This document shows positions 24,096 to 33,703 of a DNA stretch of 64,000 nucleotides, one piece after another. The stretch comes from Paenibacillus sp. GP183. Lineage in GTDB: Bacteria; Bacillota; Bacilli; Paenibacillales; NBRC-103111. The notes below the pieces were generated by a model. It did no database searches. It was not told the origin of the DNA and saw only the letters and a program-made list of their open reading frames with translations. The DNA lies in the NCBI RefSeq assembly GCF_900104695.1, contig NZ_FNSW01000001.1, positions 1,054,001 through 1,118,000 on the forward strand, given 5' to 3'. Position 1 is the first letter of the stretch; each line of letters starts with the position of its first letter. The position numbers and the translations under genes are program-made.

Positions 24096-24249
24096 TAACG
24101 TTATTTGTGTTCCCGACGCCTCAACGACTTAAAGTCTGAAGGGCGGGCCGCGATGCGGTTAGTGGCGCAGGTGTGTCTGCTGAATATGCTTCTTCGATAT
24201 CCCCAGCAGACCAAGAGGCGTCAGCCCCGCAGCGTGAATATGGTGTTAT
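24096..24249 (+). repeat. ~150-bp attC-like repeat, copy A
   Basis: Element beginning TAACGTTATTTGTGTTC and ending GTGAATATGGTGTTAT (24234-24249). The ends are imperfect inverted repeats of each other (TAAC...TTC(A/C)CGA versus the complement of CGTGAATATGGTGTTA). Inside are further stems: GACGCCTC/GAGGCGTC and GTCTGCTG/CAGCAGAC. GC-rich against an AT-rich background. Copy B, in the same orientation, lies on the far side of the TIR gene. Confidence 0.65.
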
Positions 24250-24279
24250 TGGATGTAACATGCCTTCTTAGATATACTT

Positions 24280-25401
24280 TCATTCACTATCTAACTCATG
24301 TATTGCTTCATAAATATTAATAAATCCTGACTTACTTATTTGTTGATTGTCCATTAACCCATACTTAATGAAAAAGTTATGGATTAATTCCGGGTCTACT
24401 TCTTTCAAAGATGAATTAAGAAAACTATATAATTCCCATCCAGTTAGTTGTATTAAAGTATCTATATTAAAAATGCTACCCAGCATATCTTTAAGAAAGT
24501 TATGATATGTTCTTGCTGGTTTATATCTTTTAGCTGAATTTATTGAACTTCCTTCATAGAGTAGATCTGTAATGACTGGATTTAATAATTCCTCATCATT
24601 ATTAATACCTTCAACTAACTCTCTTTTAACGCGCGAGGATATGCTCAAGGTATCAATAATTGCAACAAGTTTTTCTTTATTACTTCTATCTGCTAATAGG
24701 TTTACGACACGTAACTTAGAAAGCTCACTTGAGAACTGTTGTAGTATAGTAATTCCAACTTCTGTTAGATATCCGCTTTGATCAAGCAGACCAAACGCCT
24801 TAAGATCACTTAATACCTCTTCGGCAACTCTATCTTTCTTAATAAGAAACTTTCTATCAATTTCTCTATCTGTAAAAAATTCAAGTTCAAGCATAATACA
24901 AATATCATTAAGTTCTTCGATAAGTTTATTAGGCAGTGCGATATTTGGAATTATTGGTAAAGCTGATAAAGAGGGAATAGTGTTAAATACTCTATATCCT
25001 AACTTTGTAATAATCATTTCTGCTACCCTTTTTACTTCAATAGTCTTTAGATCAATATATCCGATTGTGGAATGAATGCCCGGTACCTTTGTATCGTCTA
25101 ATTTAAGAGGAAGTATATATTCCGAGCTCTGCTCAAAAGCCCTCGCTTGTGCAGATCGCAATTCATGATTAGTCCATAGTTTTTTTGAATAATGTTCTGA
25201 AATAAATACAACACAATACCTTGCTTTTGAATAATATATTTCTGAAAGATACTGATATAAATCTTTGCCCCAAAGATTATCCTGCTCGAATTCATCATAA
25301 AATACCTTAATCCCTTGACTTATTAATTCGATAGCAAGTTGCTCAACATGCTTTCTATCCTCTCCAGCGAAGGTTAATGCTACATCGTAATTTTTATTCA
25401 T
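24280..25401 (-). CDS. TIR-domain protein, candidate NADase defence effector
   Basis: 373 residues. N-terminal TIR domain (about 1-135): YDVALTFAGEDRKHVEQLA, then VFYDEFEQDNLWGKDLYQYL, and SEHYSKKLWTNHELRSAQ with the Glu expected to be catalytic in NAD-cleaving TIRs. The C-terminal ~230 residues are helical and unrecognised; they could be a sensor or a helical repeat. No membrane segment. Bracketed by two directly repeated ~150-bp elements with no partner gene between them, so it looks like a one-gene cassette. Defence role is inferred from the TIR family. Confidence 0.82.
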   Translation of the reverse strand: MNKNYDVALTFAGEDRKHVEQLAIELISQGIKVFYDEFEQDNLWGKDLYQYLSEIYYSKARYCVVFISEHYSKKLWTNHELRSAQARAFEQSSEYILPLKLDDTKVPGIHSTIGYIDLKTIEVKRVAEMIITKLGYRVFNTIPSLSALPIIPNIALPNKLIEELNDICIMLELEFFTDREIDRKFLIKKDRVAEEVLSDLKAFGLLDQSGYLTEVGITILQQFSSELSKLRVVNLLADRSNKEKLVAIIDTLSISSRVKRELVEGINNDEELLNPVITDLLYEGSSINSAKRYKPARTYHNFLKDMLGSIFNIDTLIQLTGWELYSFLNSSLKEVDPELIHNFFIKYGLMDNQQISKSGFINIYEAIHELDSE

Positions 25402-25444
25402 AAACTTATTCCCTTTCTATATTGTTTTTGCAAGTTATTTCCCA

Positions 25445-25593
25445 TAACATTCTTGTATTCACGAACCCTCATTAGCATAAGCCGCAATAGCGGCGGGTCG
25501 AAGACTTAGGCGGGTTGTCCATCTGATTCGCTATCCCGATGCCTCGGTCGGACCAAGGGAGCGTCCGCGACTGTAGTGTGAATATGGTGTTAT
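25445..25593 (+). repeat. ~150-bp attC-like repeat, copy B
   Basis: Begins TAACATTCTTGTATTCACGA and ends GTGAATATGGTGTTAT (25578-25593). The last 16 bases are identical to copy A and the first 20 are closely similar, while the middle differs. Same orientation as copy A. Contains its own stem GCCGCAATAGCGGC. The pair delimits the TIR gene. Confidence 0.65.
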
Positions 25594-25797
25594 ACGACGG
25601 AACTGGCTACTTGAGACACTACATTCTTTAATTCTTAAATTCGTCTATCAATATGAATATCATTTAAACAGCCTTTACCATTATATCAATCATTGTAAAT
25701 ATTGGAAATTAAAAAGGAGGCTCACAAAGTCTTAAAAGACTTTCCAACCCCCCGAAACTTTCGGTTCTATTTAAGTTTGTCAACGATTGAATACCCA
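25594..25797. other. Intergenic region with small inverted repeats
   Basis: About 200 bases between repeat B and the thioesterase gene. Contains the hairpin AAAGTCTT-AA-AAGACTTT and CCGAAACTTTCGG. These probably form the terminator of the fatty-acid operon, which ends at 25798 on the reverse strand, but U-tracts are short. No convincing gene. Confidence 0.4.
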
Positions 25798-26208
25798 TTA
25801 AATAATTCGAAATGACCCCGTACCAACAGCACTAAGATTGCTTTCTACGTCAGTAATGGTGCCGTGAGTGGTGATCATTTTGCGGGATTGGTGTACGATA
25901 TTCGCATTAACGATCAATTTGGTTTCTTTCATTGGGGCTACAAATTGCACGTTCAAGTTTGTTGTGACTGCTTTCTCCTGCTGCCTTGCAGCCATTACTG
26001 CGATTCCCATGGCATTATCCAGCAAGGATGAGAGCACACCGCCGTGCACGATTCCAATGATATTCAAATGATGGGGCATGACTTCCAAGCTGATGGTCAC
26101 GCCACGCTCATCCATGCTTTCCATTTTGCAGCCCAGAAAACCCCAGAATGTAGCTTCCGCCGATTGGGCGAGCTGCTGCATCCATTGTTCTTGCTCCATT
26201 TGGTTCAT
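25798..26208 (-). CDS. Hotdog-fold thioesterase, PaaI type
   Basis: 136 residues. PaaI/YbgC-like hotdog motif GIVHGGVLSSLLDNAMGIAV near residue 55, with a C-terminal HGTITDVESNLSAVGTGSF. Expected to hydrolyse acyl-CoA or aryl-CoA thioesters. Last gene of the fadB-fadA-fadE-fadD operon (39 bases after fadD), so it probably trims stalled acyl-CoAs. Confidence 0.9.
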   Translation of the reverse strand: MNQMEQEQWMQQLAQSAEATFWGFLGCKMESMDERGVTISLEVMPHHLNIIGIVHGGVLSSLLDNAMGIAVMAARQQEKAVTTNLNVQFVAPMKETKLIVNANIVHQSRKMITTHGTITDVESNLSAVGTGSFRII

Positions 26209-26246
26209 ATGGCTTCCTCTCCATTCCTGCCTGGCTAGGTTGCAGA

Positions 26247-27923
26247 TTATTGGGCCTGCTCCATTTCCTCTTCAAGCAGTTTTCTTCTGAGCACTTTACC
26301 TACCATGGTTTTGGGCAGGGATTGCCTGAACTCCACTTTACGCGGAACCTTATAGGCTGCGAGCCGCTCTCTGCACCAGTTCTCTAATTCCTTTTCCGTC
26401 AACTGGGCTCCATCCTTTAGCACTATGAATGCCTTAACGGTTTCACCTCGATATTCATCCGGCACCCCTGCGATGCAAGCCTCTTTGATAGCGGGATGCT
26501 CATACAGCACTTCTTCGATCTCGCGCGGATAAATATTAAAGCCTCCGGCGATGATCAGATCCTTTTTGCGATCCACGATGGAAAAGTAACCGTCTTCATC
26601 CATTTTGGCCATATCACCGGTATATAACCAGCCGTCCTTGATCGTATGCATCGTTTCCTCTTCACGGTTCCAATAGCCCTTCATCACTTGTGGCCCTTTG
26701 ACCACCAGCTCGCCAATCTCGCCAACAGCGACTTCCTCGCCTGTTTCCGAATCTACTACTTTCGCATCAGTGTCCGGAAAAGGAATGCCAATGGTGCCGA
26801 TTTTACGCAAGCCCCAGATCGGATTGGCATGAGTAACGGGCGATGACTCGGTTAGTCCGTAGCCTTCAATCAGTCTGCCGTGCGAAAGCTCTTCGAATCG
26901 CTGCTCCACTTCGATCGGCAAAGGAGCCGAGCCGCTCACACAAACATTAATGGAGGACAAATCATAGTCACTGATGTTTTTGTGATTGATTAAAGCGATA
27001 TACATCGTCGGCGCACCGGGAAAAATGGTCGGTTTCAGTTTGGCGATGGATTGCAAAATAAGTTCAATTTCAAACTTGGGAATTAAAATCAGCATTCCGG
27101 CCACCAGCATAGCTTGATTCAGCAGTACAGTGAGGCCAAACACATGGAAGCAAGGCAGTGCGCCTAAAAAACGCTCCTTGCCAAGCTCACTCTTATAGCA
27201 CCAATAGCGGTTTTGATACGTATTGGCCATCAGGTTATGATGCGTTAACATCACACCCTTGGCAAAGCCAGTGGTTCCGCCGGTATACTGCAGTAGAGCC
27301 AGATTCTCTTTGGCATTCACATCTGCACAAACCGGAGCGGCCGAAGAGGAGGCGAGCAGCTTTTTAAAAGAATGTACGCTTTCTCCGTAGGTAATATTGA
27401 GCTTGATGCCGTCTTTTTTGACTTTTATGGGATAGAGCACATTTTTCGGAAAAGGCAGATAGTCCTTGATGGAGGTCACAATCGTATGCCGCAAATCTGT
27501 TTTTGCCTTGACCTTGCCGACTCGCTCGAACAAAAGATCCAGCGTGACCAGGATGACCGCTCCGGAATCGCGAAGCTGATGCTCCAGCTCCCTCTCCATG
27601 TATAACGGATTCGTTTGAACGACAATCGCCCCATGCATCAACGTACCAAAATAAGCAATAATCGCCGACGGGCAGTTGGGCAGCATGATCGCCACCCTCT
27701 CCCCCTGCTTTACACCAAGCCTCTTTAAAGCACCAGCGAACCGATAGGATGCTTCAAGCAACTGCTCGTAAGAAATGGTTTTACCAAAAAAATACAGAGC
27801 CGGATGCTTCGGAAATTTTGCTGCCGAGTCAATCAAAAGTCGTGCAACATTACACTGCGGATACTCGTAAGTTGGAGCTACCTCTTGTGGATAATGACGC
27901 AGCCATGGCTTAACTAAGCCCAT
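26247..27923 (-). CDS. fadD: Long-chain fatty acid-CoA ligase
   Basis: 558 residues, ANL adenylating enzyme (LcfA/FadD). AMP-binding motif LLQYTGGTTGFAKGVMLTH near residue 210, EGYGLTESSPVTH near 355, and the hinge/C-terminal motifs LYTGDMAKMDEDGYFSIVDRKKDLI and GKVLRRKL. Activates fatty acids with ATP and CoA for beta-oxidation. Ribosome site AAGGGA. Follows fadE by 31 bases. Confidence 0.95.
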   Translation of the reverse strand: MGLVKPWLRHYPQEVAPTYEYPQCNVARLLIDSAAKFPKHPALYFFGKTISYEQLLEASYRFAGALKRLGVKQGERVAIMLPNCPSAIIAYFGTLMHGAIVVQTNPLYMERELEHQLRDSGAVILVTLDLLFERVGKVKAKTDLRHTIVTSIKDYLPFPKNVLYPIKVKKDGIKLNITYGESVHSFKKLLASSSAAPVCADVNAKENLALLQYTGGTTGFAKGVMLTHHNLMANTYQNRYWCYKSELGKERFLGALPCFHVFGLTVLLNQAMLVAGMLILIPKFEIELILQSIAKLKPTIFPGAPTMYIALINHKNISDYDLSSINVCVSGSAPLPIEVEQRFEELSHGRLIEGYGLTESSPVTHANPIWGLRKIGTIGIPFPDTDAKVVDSETGEEVAVGEIGELVVKGPQVMKGYWNREEETMHTIKDGWLYTGDMAKMDEDGYFSIVDRKKDLIIAGGFNIYPREIEEVLYEHPAIKEACIAGVPDEYRGETVKAFIVLKDGAQLTEKELENWCRERLAAYKVPRKVEFRQSLPKTMVGKVLRRKLLEEEMEQAQ

Positions 27924-27954
27924 ACGAAACCATCCCTTTCAGCTCATTATAGAG

Positions 27955-29748
27955 CTATACGATATATTTCTCGGCTTTGATGACTCGCGCAGCAATTTCA
28001 CGCTTTAAGTTAATGGTGTTGATCGGTGTACTGCGGCTTAGTTTTTTCAGAATGGAAAGCTGGGTGCGAAGCATATCTCCTTCTTCCATGGCCGACAAGG
28101 ATTGCTTGGCAGCTGCTTCAATGCGGTCAAACGCTTCATGAATGTAAACAGAAGTCATTTGAATGGCGTTCTTCACCTTTTCTTCCCCTGCTTTATCTAT
28201 GTGCTTCTGAGTTCGTAAGAGTGCGCTCTCCATTGCAAAAATTTCAATCATTATATCGGCCAAGTTGCTTAGAACCTCTTGCTGTTTCTCAAGCGTCAAT
28301 CCATACTTTTGAACAGCCAGCCCGCCTGCCATCAGGAATATTTTCTTTGCCATGGCAACGAGATGAGTTTCTTCCTCCAGCGTTCCTTCAAAGGTTTGGC
28401 CTGGAACCAGGGAAAGCAGCTCGCCTTGCAGGGCTTGTGCCTTTTGCAGCAAGGCAAGTTCGCCTTTCATTGCTTTTTTCACCAGGGTTCCGGGAATCAG
28501 CAGACGGTTGATTTCATTGGTGCCTTCAAAAATCCGATTAATCCGCGAATCGCGATAAATGCGCTCGATTTTATACTCCTGAATGAACCCGTAACCGCCG
28601 TGAGTCTGCACGCCTTCATCTGCAACAAAATCCAGGCCTTCCGAGCAAAACACCTTGTTGATGGAGCATTCCAGCGCATATTCGGAAATTCCCTTCGCTG
28701 AATTTTTGCCGTATTCAGGACTCGACTGGTCGATATCCTTCAAAATGTTGTCGACCAGCCCGGACGTGCGGTACACCATACTTTCCATGACATAAGTTAT
28801 GATATTCATTTCCGCCAGTTTTTTTCCTATCAGAGGAAAACTGGAGATCGGTGTTCCAAACTGTGTGCGCACATTGGCGTATTTGCTTGTAAGTTCAATC
28901 GCTTCCTTGGAAGCTCCGAGACACCCTGCAGCCAATTTAAAGCGCCCAATATTGAGAATGTTAAATGCTATGAGGTGGCCTTTACCCACTTCCCCAAGCA
29001 GGTTCTCCACGGGCACCTTCACATTTTCAAAAAAGAGCGGGCGTGTCGAGGAGCCTTTGATGCCCATTTTCTTCTCTTCAGGACCCATGGTGAAGCCAGG
29101 CAGATCCCGTTCAACGATAAATGCGCTGAAATCCGTTCCGTTCACTTTGGCGTAGACGATAAAAATATCGGCAAATCCGGCATTGGTGATGTACAGCTTG
29201 GAGCCGTTTAATTCATAGTGCTTGCCATCCTCGGACAGCTTGGCTGTGGTTTTGGCACCGAGCGCATCCGATCCGGAGGAAGGCTCCGTCAAGCAATAGG
29301 AGGCGATTTTGGCTGCGGATGCCAGATCGGGGAGGTACTTTTGCTTTTGCTCGGGAGTACCGAAGAAAACGATGGGCAGCGTTCCGATCCCCACATGTGC
29401 GCCGATGGATAGAGCAAAGGATGAAGCGCGAGCCAGTGATTCATTGATCAAGGTGGAGCTGACTTTGTCCAGGCCTAAACCCCCGTATTCTTCCGGAACA
29501 TCCGAGCCGAGCAGACCTAGCTCCCCTGCCTTGCGCATCAATTTGACAGTAAGCTCGTAGTCCAGCTTTTCCAGATGTTCATCATTTGGAAGAACCTCTC
29601 CATTCACAAAATCGCGCGTCATCTCAGCGATCATTCGCTGTTCCTCGGTAAAATCCTCAGGCGTGGTGATCGTGCGATAATCTGTATCTTCGATGACAAA
29701 ACTGCCGCCAATTACTTTATTGCCGTCAATTACTTTGTTTTCCGACAT
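27955..29748 (-). CDS. fadE: Acyl-CoA dehydrogenase
   Basis: 597 residues, the same length class as Bacillus subtilis FadE. Signatures: CLTEPSSGSDALGAKTTA and YITNAGFADIFIVYAKV for FAD/substrate binding, QTHGGYGFIQEYKIERIYRDSRINRIFEGTNEINR for the C-terminal ACAD motif, and a long extra C-terminal helical domain typical of this branch. Ribosome site AAGGAGAG. First oxidation of beta-oxidation; passes electrons to EtfAB encoded nearby. Confidence 0.95.
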   Translation of the reverse strand: MSENKVIDGNKVIGGSFVIEDTDYRTITTPEDFTEEQRMIAEMTRDFVNGEVLPNDEHLEKLDYELTVKLMRKAGELGLLGSDVPEEYGGLGLDKVSSTLINESLARASSFALSIGAHVGIGTLPIVFFGTPEQKQKYLPDLASAAKIASYCLTEPSSGSDALGAKTTAKLSEDGKHYELNGSKLYITNAGFADIFIVYAKVNGTDFSAFIVERDLPGFTMGPEEKKMGIKGSSTRPLFFENVKVPVENLLGEVGKGHLIAFNILNIGRFKLAAGCLGASKEAIELTSKYANVRTQFGTPISSFPLIGKKLAEMNIITYVMESMVYRTSGLVDNILKDIDQSSPEYGKNSAKGISEYALECSINKVFCSEGLDFVADEGVQTHGGYGFIQEYKIERIYRDSRINRIFEGTNEINRLLIPGTLVKKAMKGELALLQKAQALQGELLSLVPGQTFEGTLEEETHLVAMAKKIFLMAGGLAVQKYGLTLEKQQEVLSNLADIMIEIFAMESALLRTQKHIDKAGEEKVKNAIQMTSVYIHEAFDRIEAAAKQSLSAMEEGDMLRTQLSILKKLSRSTPINTINLKREIAARVIKAEKYIV

Positions 29749-29790
29749 GTTAATCTCTCCTTTTATGATAAAGATGATGATGCCGCTCCA

Positions 29791-30975
29791 TTAGACAGCG
29801 TGTACTTCAAAAACCCCTGCAGCTCCCATGCCGCCGCCGATACACATGCTGACGACGCCAAAACCGCCGCCTCGCTTCTGCAGCTCATAGATCAAGCTGG
29901 CGGACAGCTTCGCTCCCGTACATCCAAGCGGATGTCCCAGCGCAATCGCGCCTCCATTGACATTGACCTGATCCTCAGGAAGCCCGAGTTCACGAATGAT
30001 ATGCACACATTGCGAAGCGAAGGCTTCGTTGATTTCATAGAGGCTGACTTGATCCTGGGGGATGCCAGCCATCTGCAGTGCCTTGGGAATCGCCTTGACG
30101 GGGCCGACTCCCATGATTTCCGGCTCGACGCCGGCCAGCGCGAACGCGCGGAACGTCGCCAGCGGCTTCAGCCCGAGCGCCTCCGCTCGCTCGCGGCTCA
30201 TGAGCACGGCGGCTGCGGCGCCGTCGCTCGTTTGCGACGCGTTCCCTGCGGTCACGGTGCCGCCCAGGGCAAACGCCGGACTGAGCTTCGCGAGTCCCTC
30301 CGGCGACGTATCCGTGCGCACACCTTCGTCAGTGTCGAAGGTGAACGTCTTCGAGAAGGCTTTGCCCTTCTCGTCCACACCCTTAATGCTCGTGCTGATC
30401 GGCACGATCTCGTCTTTGAACTTGCCCGCCGCAATCGCAGCGGCGGCCTTGCGATGACTGGACAGCGCAAAGCGGTCCTGGTCCTCGCGCGAGATGCCGA
30501 AACGCTTCGCGACGTTTTCGGCGGTATGCCCCATGCCGATGTACACCTCCGGCATGTCGGCCACGAGCTGCGGATGCGGCGAGAGCTTGAAGCCCGTCAT
30601 CGGGACGTGGCTCATGCTCTCAACGCCTCCGGCGATCACCACCTCCGCGTGGCCGAGCATGATGCGCTCCGCAGCATATGCGATGGCTTGCAGCCCGGAG
30701 GAGCAGAAGCGATTGACGGTCACCGCAGGCACCGTCACCGGAAAGCCCGCATACAGCGACATGATGCGGGCGAAGTTAAGCCCTTGCTCGCCCTCTGGCA
30801 TCGCGCAGCCGATGATGATGTCCTCGACGTCTTCCTTGGCGAGTCCGGGTGCGCGACGGATGACTTCCTCCAGCACGGTCTTGCCCAAATCCTCCGCCCG
30901 TGTCTGGGCGAGACTTCCTTTTTTCGCTTTCCCAACGGCCGTTCGGGCTATGGAAACTATGACTGCTTCTTTCAT
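29791..30975 (-). CDS. fadA: Acetyl-CoA C-acyltransferase (thiolase)
   Basis: 394 residues. Active-site Cys in [18 protein letters not shown] near residue 88, His in [18 protein letters not shown] near 350, and second Cys in [14 protein letters not shown] near 380. Start ATG 30975 behind AAGAAGAGG; GTG 30984 is in frame but too near. Cleaves 3-ketoacyl-CoA. The first two thirds of the gene (about 30100-30980) are far richer in GC than the remainder and its neighbours, hinting at recombination. Confidence 0.96.
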   Translation of the reverse strand: MKEAVIVSIARTAVGKAKKGSLAQTRAEDLGKTVLEEVIRRAPGLAKEDVEDIIIGCAMPEGEQGLNFARIMSLYAGFPVTVPAVTVNRFCSSGLQAIAYAAERIMLGHAEVVIAGGVESMSHVPMTGFKLSPHPQLVADMPEVYIGMGHTAENVAKRFGISREDQDRFALSSHRKAAAAIAAGKFKDEIVPISTSIKGVDEKGKAFSKTFTFDTDEGVRTDTSPEGLAKLSPAFALGGTVTAGNASQTSDGAAAAVLMSRERAEALGLKPLATFRAFALAGVEPEIMGVGPVKAIPKALQMAGIPQDQVSLYEINEAFASQCVHIIRELGLPEDQVNVNGGAIALGHPLGCTGAKLSASLIYELQKRGGGFGVVSMCIGGGMGAAGVFEVHAV

Positions 30976-30999
30976 GGAGTTCACCTCTTCTTTATAGGA

Positions 31000-33387
31000 T
31001 TAGTTACGCAAGGGTTTGCCTGTGGAAAGAATATGCTGCATCCGCTGCTGGGTTTTCACTTCACCGCAAAGGCTGAGGAACGCTTCACGCTCAAGATCCA
31101 GCATGTATTGCTCGGTTACCCAAGTTCCGGCAGGTACGTTTCCGCCGGCCAGGACATGAGCTAATTTATTGGCGATCAGTTGATCGTGCTCACTGATATA
31201 GCCGCCTTGCCTCATCGAGTATGCGCCTATTTGCATAACAGCTTTGCCATTCTCGCCGACAACGCGAATTTTCTCTATCGGCTGCGGCGTATAGCCTGCC
31301 TGATCCATTCGAAGCACGGATTGTTTGGCTTCATAAATCCGATGATCCTGATTCACAATCACAGCATCTTGCGGGCGCATATAGCCCAATCGCTTCACAT
31401 CATGACCGCTCGTAGATACCTTGGCCATCCCTATGGTCTCAAAAATCTGATTGAGATACGGCTGCATATCTACATCCGGGTCCGTAATGAGGTTGCTCGT
31501 GCGCAGCGCCATTTCCTTGCAGCCGCCGCCTGCAGGGATCAGACCGACTCCAACCTCGACCAGACCAAAATACGTTTCTGCCGAGTACAATATTTGGTCG
31601 GCCGGCATACAAGCTTCCACCCCGCCGCCAAGCGTCATTCGATGTGGAGCCGCCACAACCGGCTTTTCCAATCGTTTCAGCTTCAGCATGGTATCCTGGA
31701 ACATGCGGATAATGCTGTCCACTTCATCCCACTCGCCATCTTGAGCTTCCATCAACAACAGCATAAGATTAGCGCCCACGCAGAAATTCCGGCCTTCATT
31801 GGCAAGCACAAGTCCGCGATGGTTCTTTCTCACTTCTTCAACGCTTTGCTGAATCATCGTGAGAATATCCGCGCCGATGGCATTGTTCGGGGAATGGAAT
31901 TCCAGACATGCCACACCATCGCCTAGATCAATCAAGCTTGCCCCGCTGTTGGAGCGGATCACTTTATTTTGCTGCTTCAGTGACTCTAAAGAAATCAACT
32001 CTTGGCGCGCTGCTAATCCCTTATATTCATTGCGCAAATAGTAAAAAGTGCTGCCTTCCCGATTCTGATAAAAGCTGGAGTTCCCGGCAGCGATCCAGTC
32101 TTTTACCCAAGCCGGTACGGTTAAACCTTCGCTTTCCATCCGTTCAACTGACCGTTTCAGACCGATAGCGTCCCAAGTCTCAAAAGGTCCCAAATCCCAG
32201 TTAAAGCCCCACTTCATGGCGTTATCGATATCGACGATCGAATCGGCTATCTCACCCAGCTTCTCAGCTGAATAAATAAAAACCTGCCTAAGCACATTCC
32301 ATGCTAATTCCGAATAACGATCCGGTGTCGCAATCAGAGCTTTAAGCTTGTTAGCCACGCCTTTGGCCTGTTTGGAAGCTTCCAGCGAGGCGGAACTTAC
32401 TTTACGGCTCTTCGCATATTCCATAGTTTGCAAATTCAGCGCCTGAATTTCTTTGCCTTCAGCTGTCTTCACTTTTTTATAAAAGCCTTGGCCCGTCTTC
32501 TCGCCGATCCAGCCTCTGCTCACCATATCGCTTAACACACCCGAAATTTCAAAAACGGACTTCTCCGCCTCATGGGTCACGTTGTCATACACATTCTGAG
32601 CCACATGCACAAAAGTATCCAAACCCACCAGATCCAGCGTACGGAACGTAGCGCTTTTCGGACGGCCAATAGCCGGCCCCGTTACGGCATCCACTTCCTC
32701 CACCGTGTAACCCTTTTCAGTCATCTCTTTCAAAGTAACCAGAAGTCCATAAGTGCCAATGCGATTAGCTATAAAATTAGGTGTATCCTTGGCGACCACG
32801 ACACCCTTACCGAGTTTTTTCTCGCAAAAATCCGACATAAATCGGACGATTTCGGGATCCGTATGCTGACCTGGAATCACCTCCAGCAGCTTCATATAAC
32901 GGGGAGGATTGAAAAAGTGGGTACCCAGAAAATATTTCTTAAACTCATCGCTGCATTCAGCCGACATGTCATTGATCGAAATGCCTGAAGTGTTCGAAGT
33001 GACAATCGTACCCGGCTTCCAAACTTGCTCAATTCGCTTTAACAAGCTGCGTTTGACCGGCAAATTTTCAACAACCACCTCGATAATCCAATCCACACCG
33101 CTCAGCTGGTCAAAATGATCCTCCAAATTGCCGGGTGTAATCCGTTCGGCAAAAGCTTCACTGTACAGCGGTGCAGGATTCGTTTTCTTCAGCTTGGCGA
33201 TTGCCGATTCCGCCATGCGATTGCGCACTTTCGGATGCTCCAAGGTTAGGCCGGATGCTTCCTCTTGCGGTGTAAGATTCGATGGCAAAATGTCCAGCAG
33301 CAAGCATGGAATGCCTGCATTTGCCAAATGGGCGGCGATGCCGGAGCCCATCACTCCGGAGCCGATAACGGCTGCTTTTTTGATCAT
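31000..33387 (-). CDS. fadB: 3-hydroxyacyl-CoA dehydrogenase / enoyl-CoA hydratase fusion
   Basis: 795 residues. N-terminal NAD-binding fold AAVIGSGVMGSGIAAHLANAG, the 3HCDH signature GTHFFNPPRYMKLLEVIPG, HCDH C-terminal domains near 320-430, and a crotonase-like hydratase domain in the last third (VLANEGRNFCVGANL, LGGGVEACMPADQ, EVGVGLIPAGGG). This order, dehydrogenase first, is that of FadN (YusL) in Bacillus subtilis rather than E. coli FadB. Start ATG 33387 behind AGGGGGG. First gene of the operon. Confidence 0.95.
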   Translation of the reverse strand: MIKKAAVIGSGVMGSGIAAHLANAGIPCLLLDILPSNLTPQEEASGLTLEHPKVRNRMAESAIAKLKKTNPAPLYSEAFAERITPGNLEDHFDQLSGVDWIIEVVVENLPVKRSLLKRIEQVWKPGTIVTSNTSGISINDMSAECSDEFKKYFLGTHFFNPPRYMKLLEVIPGQHTDPEIVRFMSDFCEKKLGKGVVVAKDTPNFIANRIGTYGLLVTLKEMTEKGYTVEEVDAVTGPAIGRPKSATFRTLDLVGLDTFVHVAQNVYDNVTHEAEKSVFEISGVLSDMVSRGWIGEKTGQGFYKKVKTAEGKEIQALNLQTMEYAKSRKVSSASLEASKQAKGVANKLKALIATPDRYSELAWNVLRQVFIYSAEKLGEIADSIVDIDNAMKWGFNWDLGPFETWDAIGLKRSVERMESEGLTVPAWVKDWIAAGNSSFYQNREGSTFYYLRNEYKGLAARQELISLESLKQQNKVIRSNSGASLIDLGDGVACLEFHSPNNAIGADILTMIQQSVEEVRKNHRGLVLANEGRNFCVGANLMLLLMEAQDGEWDEVDSIIRMFQDTMLKLKRLEKPVVAAPHRMTLGGGVEACMPADQILYSAETYFGLVEVGVGLIPAGGGCKEMALRTSNLITDPDVDMQPYLNQIFETIGMAKVSTSGHDVKRLGYMRPQDAVIVNQDHRIYEAKQSVLRMDQAGYTPQPIEKIRVVGENGKAVMQIGAYSMRQGGYISEHDQLIANKLAHVLAGGNVPAGTWVTEQYMLDLEREAFLSLCGEVKTQQRMQHILSTGKPLRN

Positions 33388-33703
33388 GGGATGATCCCCC
33401 CTAAATGAATTTTCAACATTTTTAAAATACTTTCTCACCCTAAAATCACATTCTCCCCCTAAATCCCCCAGAGGGGGACCCCAAGGGTAACGACCCCTGG
33501 ACGTCTATTAAAACCATTGGTCAAGGAGATGCGCCTGAGTGCTCTAGCAGCTTTGTTTCTGGGAGCGCTTTGCGTCCGGTGCTTGACGGTGGCGGGGCTT
33601 ACCGTAAAAAAACAAAAACTTAAGGCAAAGCCAAAACCAATCGGTTTAAAAACCAAAAGCAAACCAAAAAGCAGAACTATTCTTCGAAACCTGACTCGAA
33701 CCA
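33388..33703. other. Intergenic region with GC-rich hairpin between fadB and fadF
   Basis: Holds a compact stem TCCCCC-AGA-GGGGGA (33464-33478) next to further C/G runs (GGGACCCCAAGGG, CCCCTGG), resembling dispersed REP-like intergenic units. No FadR box or clear promoter was found here. A short forward ORF across this region ends antisense to fadF and is not convincing. Confidence 0.4.

Noticed and set aside
24096-25593. Classical integron attC sites
   Set aside because: The overall form is similar, but the core RYYYAAC/GTTRRRY boxes do not match and there is no integrase; recorded as attC-like only.
29575-31164. Long forward ORF (529 codons) opposite fadE/fadA
   Set aside because: It is antisense to the conserved thiolase and arises from the GC-rich block, with Arg/His/Ala-rich composition and no ribosome site.
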